16,365 bases of DNA. Origin: an uncultured Acidimicrobiales bacterium (GTDB lineage: Bacteria > Actinomycetota > Acidimicrobiia > Acidimicrobiales > UBA10347). The DNA is taken from the NCBI GenBank assembly GCA_937942965.1, contig CALDGN010000359.1:1-16365 (forward strand), given 5' to 3'. Within the stretch, counting starts at the first letter, position 1, and each line of letters begins with the position of its first letter. This document shows, piece by piece, positions 5,934 to 12,687 of this stretch. Below the pieces are notes generated by a model. That model saw only the letters and a program-made list of their open reading frames with translations, searched no databases and was not told the DNA's origin. Made by a program: the position numbers and the translations under genes.

Positions 5934-7196
5934 ATGAGCGAGCCCAACACCGTCAACCCGTCGGCCGCAGAGCCAAGTCGCTTCAGTCTGACCCCGCAGC
6001 CGGCACCTGGTGCCATCGTGCGAGCCCGAGGATGCGAGCTGATCACCGACGATGGCCGGCGCATCCTCGACGCGGCCGGCGGCGCAGTGGTGAACAACAT
6101 CGGCCACGGTCGTCCCGAGATCGCCGACGCCGTAGCTGCTGCGCTACGCGAGCTCGACTATGTCGTTCCGCTGTGGCCGACACCGAACCGGACTGCGCTC
6201 GCGAACTATCTCGTCGAACAGTGGCTTCCGGACGGCTTCGGCCAAGTGTTCTTCGCCGGAGGCGGAAGCGAAGCGAACGACACCGCCATGCGGCTCGCTC
6301 GGATGTACCACCTATCGCGTGGTGACGAGCAGCGGCATCGAGTGATCGGTCGGGTGCCGAGTTACCACGGTTCGACCTTGGCCACGCTCGCGATTGGTGG
6401 CCACATGGATCGACGCGACGGTTTCGACCCGATGCTGGCCGAGCACCCGAAGGTTCCATGGGACTCAGCCGACGCGATTGCCGCTGCGATCGAAGGAGCA
6501 GGTCCGGACACGGTCGCTGCATTCATCGCCGAGCCGGTCATCGGCGCATCCGGGCCGGGGCTCGTCGCACCACTCGACTACTGGGCTCAGGTCACCGAGG
6601 TCTGCCGTGAGTACGGCGTGCTCATGATCAGCGACGAAGTCATGACCGGTTTCGGCCGCACCGGCCTTCGTTGGGGATGCGAACACGACCGGTGGGAGCC
6701 CGACATCATCGTGTCGGCGAAGGGCCTGACCGGCGGCTATGCGCCACTATCGATGGTCGCCGCCCATGATCGAGTCGTCGCGCCGCTGATCGAGGCCGAC
6801 AAGGGCGTCATGTTCTTCACCTACAGCGGCCACGACAGTGCGTGCGCTGCGTCGCTGGCGGTGCTGCGCATCTTGGAGGACGAAGGCCTGATGGAGCGTG
6901 CCGCTCTCCAAGGCGAGCGGTTGCGGTCGGCATTGACCGAGGCTCTGGGCGACAGCCCGCACGTCAACGAGATTCGCGGCCGTGGCCTGCTGCTCGGTGT
7001 CGAGCTCGAAGGGGTCGCGTCGATCGATGTCGTGATGGCCGCACTGGACCGAGACGTCTGGATCTACCCGGGTGGTTCCGGACCAGCGGTGAACGACGGG
7101 CTGCTCTTCGCTCCCCCGCTGATCGTCACTGACGACGAGATTGACCGCATGGCCGCCGTCGCAGCCGACGCAATCAAGGCTGTGACGAGCAGCTAG
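5934..7196 (+). CDS. Class-III PLP-dependent aminotransferase
   Basis: A 420-residue fold-type I aminotransferase of the ornithine/GABA/omega-amino acid group. Landmarks are GHGRPEIADAV (residues 58-68), the phosphate-binding FAGGGSEANDTAMRLAR, SYHGSTLATL, ISDEVMTGFGRTG (Asp234 for the pyridine nitrogen) and SAKGLTGGYAPLS (Lys263 forms the Schiff base). Length fits the family. The ATG at 5934 is the best start because it adds a normal N-terminus. An in-frame GTG lies three bases upstream and the GGAG is only two bases away, so leaderless or atypical initiation is likely. The peroxiredoxin may start only nine bases away on the other strand. The amino donor and acceptor cannot be told from the sequence. 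It ends 14 bases from the convergent Gfo/Idh gene. Confidence 0.9.
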   Translation: MSEPNTVNPSAAEPSRFSLTPQPAPGAIVRARGCELITDDGRRILDAAGGAVVNNIGHGRPEIADAVAAALRELDYVVPLWPTPNRTALANYLVEQWLPDGFGQVFFAGGGSEANDTAMRLARMYHLSRGDEQRHRVIGRVPSYHGSTLATLAIGGHMDRRDGFDPMLAEHPKVPWDSADAIAAAIEGAGPDTVAAFIAEPVIGASGPGLVAPLDYWAQVTEVCREYGVLMISDEVMTGFGRTGLRWGCEHDRWEPDIIVSAKGLTGGYAPLSMVAAHDRVVAPLIEADKGVMFFTYSGHDSACAASLAVLRILEDEGLMERAALQGERLRSALTEALGDSPHVNEIRGRGLLLGVELEGVASIDVVMAALDRDVWIYPGGSGPAVNDGLLFAPPLIVTDDEIDRMAAVAADAIKAVTSS

Positions 7197-7210
7197 GCGC
7201 AGAAGAGGGG

Positions 7211-8194
7211 TCAGGCGTAGAGGGCTGGACGGTCAGGAAGTGTGACCTCGACTCGGCCACCGCCGTCGAGCGATTCGAGGGCCGAGCCGACCACGATCTG
7301 CGCGGCCAAACCGTCCCAGGTGCTCGGGCCTGACGCCACCGCGTCACTCAGCGAACGAACCCAGGCATCGTCTTGCACTCGGTAGGCATCAGCGAACCAG
7401 CCGAACCAGTCGCGCCCGATGGTCTGCGTGACGCCCGCATCGCGGCGCTCTGTCGCTCGCACTGGTCCTGCGGTCGAGATCGTGCTGTTGCCGATTGTGA
7501 CGTCGACCATGACCTCGTAGGCGAATCCGTCGTCGTCGAACTCGACCATCCCGTGACCGCCACCGTCGAGTTCACACATCAGCACGACGTGGAGCAGGCT
7601 GCCGTCGCCCCGGCGGGTCGCATAGCCCGTCACGGCCGTGATCTCGCTTCCGCTGATGAACCGGATCGAGTGCAAGTCGTGGACGATCGACTGGCCGACG
7701 ACACCCAGATCGGTTCGAGCATCCGCGTTCGTATTGCGATGCAGTGAGCGGATGAGGTGAAGCGGCGCATCGTCGGCGATGGCCTCGACGACTTGGCGGT
7801 GCGGTAGGTCGTACTCACGCATGAAGCCGAGCTGCACGACACGTGAGCCGTGCGCCACTTCGGCATCGACGACCGCTTGGGCGTCTTCGATCGTCGTCGC
7901 CAACGGCTTCTCACACAGCACTCGCTTCCCAGCAGCCATGGCAGCAAGGGTCAGCTCGGCGTGGGTCTCGTCGGGCGAGGCAATGACGACCGCCTCGACA
8001 TCGTCGCTGACGGCCGCCGCCAGCGGATCGAGCGTCGCTTCTGCGCCCAGTTCGGCGGCGAGGTTGGCGGCGTTGTCGCCGAACGGATCGGCGATCAACG
8101 CCACCTGCGCATTCGGGATGCGAGCCAGCGTCCGCGCATGGAACGAACCCATGCCACCAGCCCCGATGAGCGCGATTCGATGGAAGTCGGTCAT
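7211..8194 (-). CDS. Gfo/Idh/MocA-family NAD(P)-dependent oxidoreductase (inositol dehydrogenase-like)
   Basis: A 327-residue two-domain dehydrogenase. The N-terminal Rossmann fold has IALIGAGGMGSFHAR (residues 7-21), and the diagnostic CEKPLATT follows at 94-101, whose EKP motif contacts cofactor and substrate. The second domain has VVGQSIVHDLHSIRF (165-179), with an Asp/His pair in the place of the catalytic residues of myo-inositol 2-dehydrogenase. Length is typical. It is the last gene of a minus-strand run (CoA transferase, SDR, SnoaL-like, this gene), 38 bases after the SnoaL-like stop. The role in the pathway is probably oxidation of a hydroxyl on a cyclic or sugar-like intermediate; inositol itself is only one possibility, and no other inositol gene is nearby. 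Confidence 0.88.
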   Translation of the reverse strand: MTDFHRIALIGAGGMGSFHARTLARIPNAQVALIADPFGDNAANLAAELGAEATLDPLAAAVSDDVEAVVIASPDETHAELTLAAMAAGKRVLCEKPLATTIEDAQAVVDAEVAHGSRVVQLGFMREYDLPHRQVVEAIADDAPLHLIRSLHRNTNADARTDLGVVGQSIVHDLHSIRFISGSEITAVTGYATRRGDGSLLHVVLMCELDGGGHGMVEFDDDGFAYEVMVDVTIGNSTISTAGPVRATERRDAGVTQTIGRDWFGWFADAYRVQDDAWVRSLSDAVASGPSTWDGLAAQIVVGSALESLDGGGRVEVTLPDRPALYA

Positions 8195-8232
8195 GACTCA
8201 ATCATGCCGGATCGGCAGTCGAGCCGACTCGG

Positions 8233-8661
8233 TCAGAGCGAGATGCCCTTGCGGTCGACCTCGGCCTCGCGCTTGTCACGGCGGCGCAAGTGCACTTCGC
8301 GGTGCTTGACCCTCCAGCCGTCAGCGGTCTTGACGCACTGGTCGTAGTAGCTGGCCGTTCCCGTCTTGCCGCCGCCGATCAGAGCCACGATCCGAAAGCG
8401 AAGCTCTGCGCCGTCGTCGGTTGCGTCGGCCCACACGTTGGTCATCATGTGAGTGCGCGGGTGCGCGGCTTCGTTCTCCATGAAGTCGACGATGTCGTCG
8501 ACGCCCGTGCACACACGCGACCCAACACCGGTCAGGTCGAAGACGCCGTCCTCGGTGAAGATCGTGCGAAGACGATCCCAGTCGCGATCATCGATCGAGT
8601 CGCCGTAGCGGCCCGGGATCTCGTGCAGAGCGAGCCGATCGTCGGCCGAAAGCTCGGCCAT
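8233..8661 (-). CDS. SnoaL-like / NTF2-fold protein
   Basis: A 142-residue protein of the SnoaL-like, NTF2-fold group that includes small hydratases, isomerases, cyclases and ring-hydroxylating dioxygenase beta-like proteins. Typical features are the opening DRLALHEIPGRYGDSIDDRDWDRL stretch (residues 8-31, helix with the Tyr and paired Asp of the family), FTEDGVFDLTG, and the terminal strands TASYYDQCVKTADGWRV and KHREVHLRRR. The ATG overlaps the SDR stop by one base (TGATG), so translation is probably coupled. The partner genes suggest the substrate is a catabolic intermediate of the same pathway. Many members of this family in actinobacteria sit beside steroid, terpenoid or cyclic ketone degradation genes; the reaction itself cannot be inferred. 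Confidence 0.85.
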   Translation of the reverse strand: MAELSADDRLALHEIPGRYGDSIDDRDWDRLRTIFTEDGVFDLTGVGSRVCTGVDDIVDFMENEAAHPRTHMMTNVWADATDDGAELRFRIVALIGGGKTGTASYYDQCVKTADGWRVKHREVHLRRRDKREAEVDRKGISL

Positions 8662-9494
8662 CAGCGGTCCTCAGGGCGGTACATGCGGATCGGCTTGGGG
8701 TCGGTGATCCAGGCACCTTGCTTGCGCCACGGTTTGCCGGCGAACGCGCCGCCGTCGACGACCTGGGCATGGCCGGTCACGAAACTTGCGTCGTCGCTCG
8801 CGAGGTAGAGCGCTGCATTGGCGATGTCGCCAGGAACGCCGACTCGACCGAGCAGCTGTGTCTTGCCGACCGCGGCCTTGAACTTCTCGAGCTGCTCATC
8901 GGTCGTTGCCGGATGTCCCGCTGCGAGCGGTGTCGCCACTGGACCAGGGCAGATGCAGTTGCACCGAATGCCGTGCTCGCCGAGTTCGAGTGACGCCGAT
9001 TTCGTGAGGTGAATCACGGCTGCCTTGGCGACCGAGTAGAGATGCGGCGACCAACCCGACTGGAGTCCAGCGACCGACGCCGTGTTGATAACCGAGCCGC
9101 TGCCCTGGGGCCGCATGACCCGGGTTGCATGCTTGATGCCGAGGAACACGCCCTTCACGAGCACGTCCATCGTCAGATCGTAATCCTCGACGCTGGTGGT
9201 TTCGAGTGGGCCGAGCGCGCCGCCGAAACCAGCGTTGTTGAACATGATGTCGAGGGCGCCCCACGTGCTGACCGCTTCGTCGACCGCGGCCGCGACCTGT
9301 TCTTCTTTGGAGACATCGACCTTGAGGAAGCGAGCCCGGTCGGCGCCCAACTCGTCGACGACGGCCTGACCCTTCTCCTCGTTCATGTCGGCAACGAGCA
9401 CATTGGCGCCCTCTTCAACGAAGAGCCGCGCGGTCTCGGCGCCGATGCCGCTCGCCGCGCCGGTGATGACGGCAGTGCGTCCTTCGAGTCTCAT
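8661..9494 (-). CDS. Short-chain dehydrogenase/reductase (classical SDR)
   Basis: A 277-residue SDR. The N-terminal cofactor motif TGAASGIG is at 11-18. An acidic residue at the end of the second strand (VLVADMN, Asp36) indicates NAD(H) preference. NNAG is at 86-89 and the catalytic residues are Ser140, Tyr153 and Lys157 (YSVAK). The tetrad Asn, normally in a DVN-LKG motif, is Leu here (MDVLVKG, 109-115), a substitution I believe occurs in some actinobacterial SDRs. The C-terminus is about 25 residues longer than the classical form (GKPWRKQGAW and a basic tail). The start is fixed by AGGAGG (9500-9505) five bases before the ATG. It lies 40 bases after the CoA transferase and is coupled to the SnoaL-like gene. 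The substrate is an alcohol or ketone, unspecified. Confidence 0.92.
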   Translation of the reverse strand: MRLEGRTAVITGAASGIGAETARLFVEEGANVLVADMNEEKGQAVVDELGADRARFLKVDVSKEEQVAAAVDEAVSTWGALDIMFNNAGFGGALGPLETTSVEDYDLTMDVLVKGVFLGIKHATRVMRPQGSGSVINTASVAGLQSGWSPHLYSVAKAAVIHLTKSASLELGEHGIRCNCICPGPVATPLAAGHPATTDEQLEKFKAAVGKTQLLGRVGVPGDIANAALYLASDDASFVTGHAQVVDGGAFAGKPWRKQGAWITDPKPIRMYRPEDR

Positions 9495-9499
9495 ATGTT

Positions 9500-9505
9500 C
9501 CTCCT
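9500..9505 (-). promoter_or_regulatory. Consensus Shine-Dalgarno AGGAGG for the SDR gene
   Basis: On the minus strand AGGAGG is followed by five bases and then the SDR start codon. It is the strongest ribosome binding site in this run, which suggests the SDR is translated at least as strongly as the CoA transferase before it. Confidence 0.75.
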
Positions 9506-9534
9506 ATGGGAAAGGTGTGGGCAGCGCGAGTAGC

Positions 9535-10728
9535 TCACCCATGCAGTTGTTCGGCCCATTCGTCGCGGACGAGCACACCCGCGCCGAGCAGTTCGTCGGT
9601 GTCGGCCAGGCTCAGGTCGAGCCACTCGGCCATGACGTCGTAGTTGTGTTCGCCGCGGACGGCGATCGATCCCGGGTCACGGGTTGGCGATTCGCTCATC
9701 ACATACGGCGAGCGGATGACGTTGCGGGTACCGCCCTCGCGGTTGTCGATCGTCGCGACGGTCTCGCGATGTTTGATCGTCGGCGACTCGAGCACGTCGC
9801 CAAGCTCGCGGATATTGCCCCATGCGAGGTTCGCTTCGTCGAGCTTGGCGGTGAGCGTCGCTCGATCCGGCTGGTCGAGCATCCACTGCTCGATGAGGCC
9901 CCAACGGTCGGCCTTCTTCTGCTCGATCGGTCGGTCTTTGGCGCCCGGGTCAACCAGGCCATGCATGTTCGAGAGCTGGTACCAGAACCACTTCACCTCG
10001 CCCGACAGCAGGATCGGCCCGCCAACGGCGTCGAAAATTTGGCCGCCTCGAGGATCGTGCCCGGCGTCGTCGAGGATCGATTGACTCGCATCGCTCGAGA
10101 ACGTCATGACGTCCATCATCGCGATGTCGATGTGCTGACCAATGCCGGTCTGGTCACGCACCCGCAGCGCAGCGAGCAAGCCAATGACGCCGTGCATGCC
10201 CGAGAGCACATCGGCTGCGCTGAAGCTGACGTCGCGCGCCTGCGAGGGCACTTCGGGGACATGGATTGCGCCCGCTTCGCCATGGAGGATGGCGGCATAG
10301 GCCGCCCGTCCGGACTCGGGTCCGGTTTGGCCAAAGCCGCTGATCGAGACCATCACGATGTCCGGCTTGACCTCGCGCAGCGACTCGTAGTCGATGCCGT
10401 AGCGAGCCATGATGCCGGGGCGAAAGTTCTCGATGACGATGTCGGCTTCGGCGACGAGCTGCTTGATCAGATCGGCGCCACCTTCGACCCGCAGGTCGAT
10501 TGAGATGTTGCGCTTCCCGACGTTCTGTTGCACGTAATAGGTGGACAGGCCCGCGGCCTTGCGTCCCCACAGCCGCGTGACGTCGCCCTCAGGCGGCTCG
10601 ACCTTGACGACTTCGGCGCCGAGATCGCTCAGGATCCGGCCAGCGACCGGGCCCGCGAAGACCCGGGACATGTCGAGCACCTTGATGCCGTCGAGCGGCG
10701 CCGGAGCACCAGCAGCTTGTTCCCCCAT
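9535..10728 (-). CDS. CaiB/BaiF-type (family III) CoA transferase
   Basis: A 397-residue family III CoA transferase, which moves CoA between acyl groups. The N-terminus carries GIKVLDMSRVFAGPVAGRIL, then LGAEVVKVEPPEGDVTR, NKR-type VGKRNISIDL and IENFRPGIMARYG. The central ADVLSGMHG motif (residues 172-180) holds Asp173, which aligns with the nucleophilic Asp of formyl-CoA transferase. The TGIGQHIDIAMMD motif follows. Length fits the family. It is first in the minus-strand run and is divergent from the Baeyer-Villiger monooxygenase across 116 bases, so it probably activates an acid formed in that pathway. The ATG at 10728 lacks a clear Shine-Dalgarno. The acyl substrate is unknown; related enzymes act on bile acid, steroid or branched-chain acids. 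Confidence 0.9.
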   Translation of the reverse strand: MGEQAAGAPAPLDGIKVLDMSRVFAGPVAGRILSDLGAEVVKVEPPEGDVTRLWGRKAAGLSTYYVQQNVGKRNISIDLRVEGGADLIKQLVAEADIVIENFRPGIMARYGIDYESLREVKPDIVMVSISGFGQTGPESGRAAYAAILHGEAGAIHVPEVPSQARDVSFSAADVLSGMHGVIGLLAALRVRDQTGIGQHIDIAMMDVMTFSSDASQSILDDAGHDPRGGQIFDAVGGPILLSGEVKWFWYQLSNMHGLVDPGAKDRPIEQKKADRWGLIEQWMLDQPDRATLTAKLDEANLAWGNIRELGDVLESPTIKHRETVATIDNREGGTRNVIRSPYVMSESPTRDPGSIAVRGEHNYDVMAEWLDLSLADTDELLGAGVLVRDEWAEQLHG

Positions 10729-10756
10729 TGGCCCGACGGTAGACCCCAGCGTCCCG

Positions 10757-10818
10757 CCGCCTGTAACGGCTGCCGAGCGCGTGCCCCATGAAATGGTTCC
10801 AGGTTCGATTACAGGCGG
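10757..10818. promoter_or_regulatory. Paired 10-bp inverted repeat in the divergent promoter region
   Basis: CCGCCTGTAA (10757-10766) and TTACAGGCGG (10809-10818) are perfect inverted copies with 42 bases between, inside the 116-base spacer shared by the CoA transferase and monooxygenase genes. The first copy is 29 bases from the CoA transferase start and the second 27 bases from the monooxygenase start, a near-symmetric layout expected for operators of a regulator controlling both directions. A smaller palindrome, CCAT-gaa-ATGG, lies near the centre. I cannot place convincing -10 and -35 boxes. Confidence 0.5.
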
Positions 10819-10844
10819 GCGGGCGACGGTGGGAGGATGGAGGC

Positions 10845-12623
10845 ATGGCTGCGAACAAGGACACCGAGAAGAAAGAGCTGTCGGCGAGCTTTCAGATGAA
10901 CGCCGACATCTCCGAGCGCAAAGAACGCAAGCCCCAAGAGTTCTACGACGACATCAAGGCCAAGTACGCGGCCGAGCGTGAGCTTCGACTCGAATACCGG
11001 CCGCCGGGCAGCACGTTCTACCAAGCCGCCGAAGGCGATTTCGCCCACTACGAACACGACCCGCATGCGACCGAGATCGACGAGCGCGACCCGATCAACG
11101 ACGAGGTCGAGGTCCTCTTCATCGGCGGCGGGTTCTCGGCACTGCTCACCTCAGCGCGCCTGCGCCAACGCGGTGTCGAGTCGATCCGCATCGTCGAACG
11201 CGGCGCCGACGTGGGCGGTACCTGGTACTGGAATCGCTATCCCGGCGTCGCCTGCGACGTCGTGAGTTACGACTACCTGCCGCTGCTTGACGAGATGGAG
11301 TACGTCCCGACTCGCCACTACGCCGGCGGATCCGAGATCCTCGCGCACTGCCAAGCAATCGCTCGCCGCTACGACCTCTACGACCTGGCTGTCTTCCAGA
11401 CCACCGTCACGTCGACCACCTGGAACGAGGCCGACCAGCGCTGGCACGTGCGCACCGACCGCGGCGACGAGATGATCGCCAAGTTCGTGGTGTGCGCAAA
11501 CGGCACGCTCGCCAAGCCGAAGCTTGCGGTCATCGAAGGCATGGAGCGCTTCACCGGCAAGAGCTTCCACACCAGCCGTTGGGACTACGAATGGACCGGC
11601 GCCAATCTCGAGAACCTCGCCGACGTTCGTGTGGGCATCATCGGTACAGGTGCGAGCGCGGTGCAGATCGTCCCCGAGGTTGCCAAGGCCGCCAAGTCGC
11701 TACACGTCTTCCAGCGCACGCCGTCGTCAATCGACATCCGAGATGATTGGGAGACCGACCCCGAGTGGGCGGCCAAGCTCGCTCCTGGATGGCAGTCCAA
11801 GCGGCGCCAGAAGATCATCGACAAGTTCCGCGCCCAGGCCGACAAGCGCGCCAACCTCAAGGGCATCAGCCGCGACGAGAAGATCCGGCGCCAAGAGAAC
11901 GCGAACATCGATGCGATGATGCGCATTCACGCCCGCATCGACGAGACGGTCGAGGACCCGGCCACGGCCGAGGCGCTCAAGCCGTGGTACATGCTCATGT
12001 GCAAGCGCCCGTGCTTCCACAACGAGTACTTGCCAAGCTTCAACCTGCCCTCGGTCCACCTGGTCGACACCCAGGGCAAGGGCATCACCGAGGTCGGCGA
12101 GAACGGGCCGATCTTCGAAGGCACCGAGTACCCCGTCGACCTGTTGATCTACGCGACCGGGTTCGAGGTCCAGCAGACCGGCATCTACAACTCGATCGTC
12201 GGCGAAGGCGGCGTCGAGCTGCAACAGAAGTACAGCGACGGCATCCGCACGCTGCTTGGCATCCACACGGCGGGCTTCCCGAACATGTTCATCATGGGCG
12301 GCTACCAAGCGTCGTTCCAGTTCAACCTGACCGACCTCCTCCAAGTCCAGGGCGACCACATCGCCGACTGCATCGACCTGGTGCGCAACGGCGCCCACGA
12401 AACGCTCGACGCCAAACACGATCGCGAGGACTGGTGGGTGCAAGAGGTCATCTCGCACCGCGGCAAGACGAACCGCAACGCCGAATGCACGCCCGGCTAC
12501 TACAACTTCGAGGGCCAAGAGAACCGTCGTCAAGACGGCAACTACAACGGCGGGTTCCACGCCTACATCGACCACCTCGACGAAGTGAAAGCCACCCTCA
12601 ACGACTGGTTCGTCCTCAACTAA
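10845..12623 (+). CDS. Type I Baeyer-Villiger monooxygenase (flavin-containing)
   Basis: A 592-residue FAD/NADPH enzyme that converts ketones to esters or lactones. An N-terminal extension of about 85 residues precedes LFIGGGFSALLTSARL (FAD site, GGGFSA at 94-99). GGTWYWNRYPGVACD follows at 124-138, then the family fingerprint FTGKSFHTSRWD (236-247), which fits FxGxxxHxxxW exactly. VGIIGTGASAVQIVPEVA (263-280) is the NADPH site and LIYATGFEVQQ (434-444) follows. About 600 residues with an N-terminal extension is the layout of enzymes for large cyclic ketones and steroids, rather than the shorter cyclohexanone type. The ATG at 10845 is chosen because GGGAGG (10831-10836) lies eight bases upstream; the open frame upstream of it lacks such a site. 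It is divergent from the CoA transferase run and probably starts that pathway. Confidence 0.93.
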   Translation: MAANKDTEKKELSASFQMNADISERKERKPQEFYDDIKAKYAAERELRLEYRPPGSTFYQAAEGDFAHYEHDPHATEIDERDPINDEVEVLFIGGGFSALLTSARLRQRGVESIRIVERGADVGGTWYWNRYPGVACDVVSYDYLPLLDEMEYVPTRHYAGGSEILAHCQAIARRYDLYDLAVFQTTVTSTTWNEADQRWHVRTDRGDEMIAKFVVCANGTLAKPKLAVIEGMERFTGKSFHTSRWDYEWTGANLENLADVRVGIIGTGASAVQIVPEVAKAAKSLHVFQRTPSSIDIRDDWETDPEWAAKLAPGWQSKRRQKIIDKFRAQADKRANLKGISRDEKIRRQENANIDAMMRIHARIDETVEDPATAEALKPWYMLMCKRPCFHNEYLPSFNLPSVHLVDTQGKGITEVGENGPIFEGTEYPVDLLIYATGFEVQQTGIYNSIVGEGGVELQQKYSDGIRTLLGIHTAGFPNMFIMGGYQASFQFNLTDLLQVQGDHIADCIDLVRNGAHETLDAKHDREDWWVQEVISHRGKTNRNAECTPGYYNFEGQENRRQDGNYNGGFHAYIDHLDEVKATLNDWFVLN

Positions 12624-12632
12624 TCCCACCAA

Positions 12633-12687
12633 CCGAAATTGATGCGGTTTAGGGGTGCTGATGACCCCCAAACCTCCTCAATTTCGG
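12633..12687. terminator. Long imperfect hairpin between convergent genes, probable bidirectional terminator
   Basis: CCGAAATTGA (12633-12642) pairs perfectly with TCAATTTCGG (12678-12687). Inside it GGTTT pairs with AAACC and GGGGT with ACCCC around a 7-base loop, giving about 20 bp interrupted by a tgc/tcc internal loop and an A/C mismatch. The monooxygenase ends ten bases before it, and the stop codon of the M24 gene lies in its right arm. No T tract follows on either strand, so it is not textbook; its place between two convergent stops makes termination or 3'-end protection the likely role. Confidence 0.6.

Noticed and set aside
9385..10503. Long plus-strand open frame of 372 codons opposite the CoA transferase
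   Set aside because: Mirror of a highly conserved family III CoA transferase; no start signal and no recognisable motif.
11727..12671. Long minus-strand open frame of 314 codons opposite the monooxygenase
   Set aside because: Antisense shadow of the Baeyer-Villiger gene, with a valine/aspartate-rich composition typical of such shadows.
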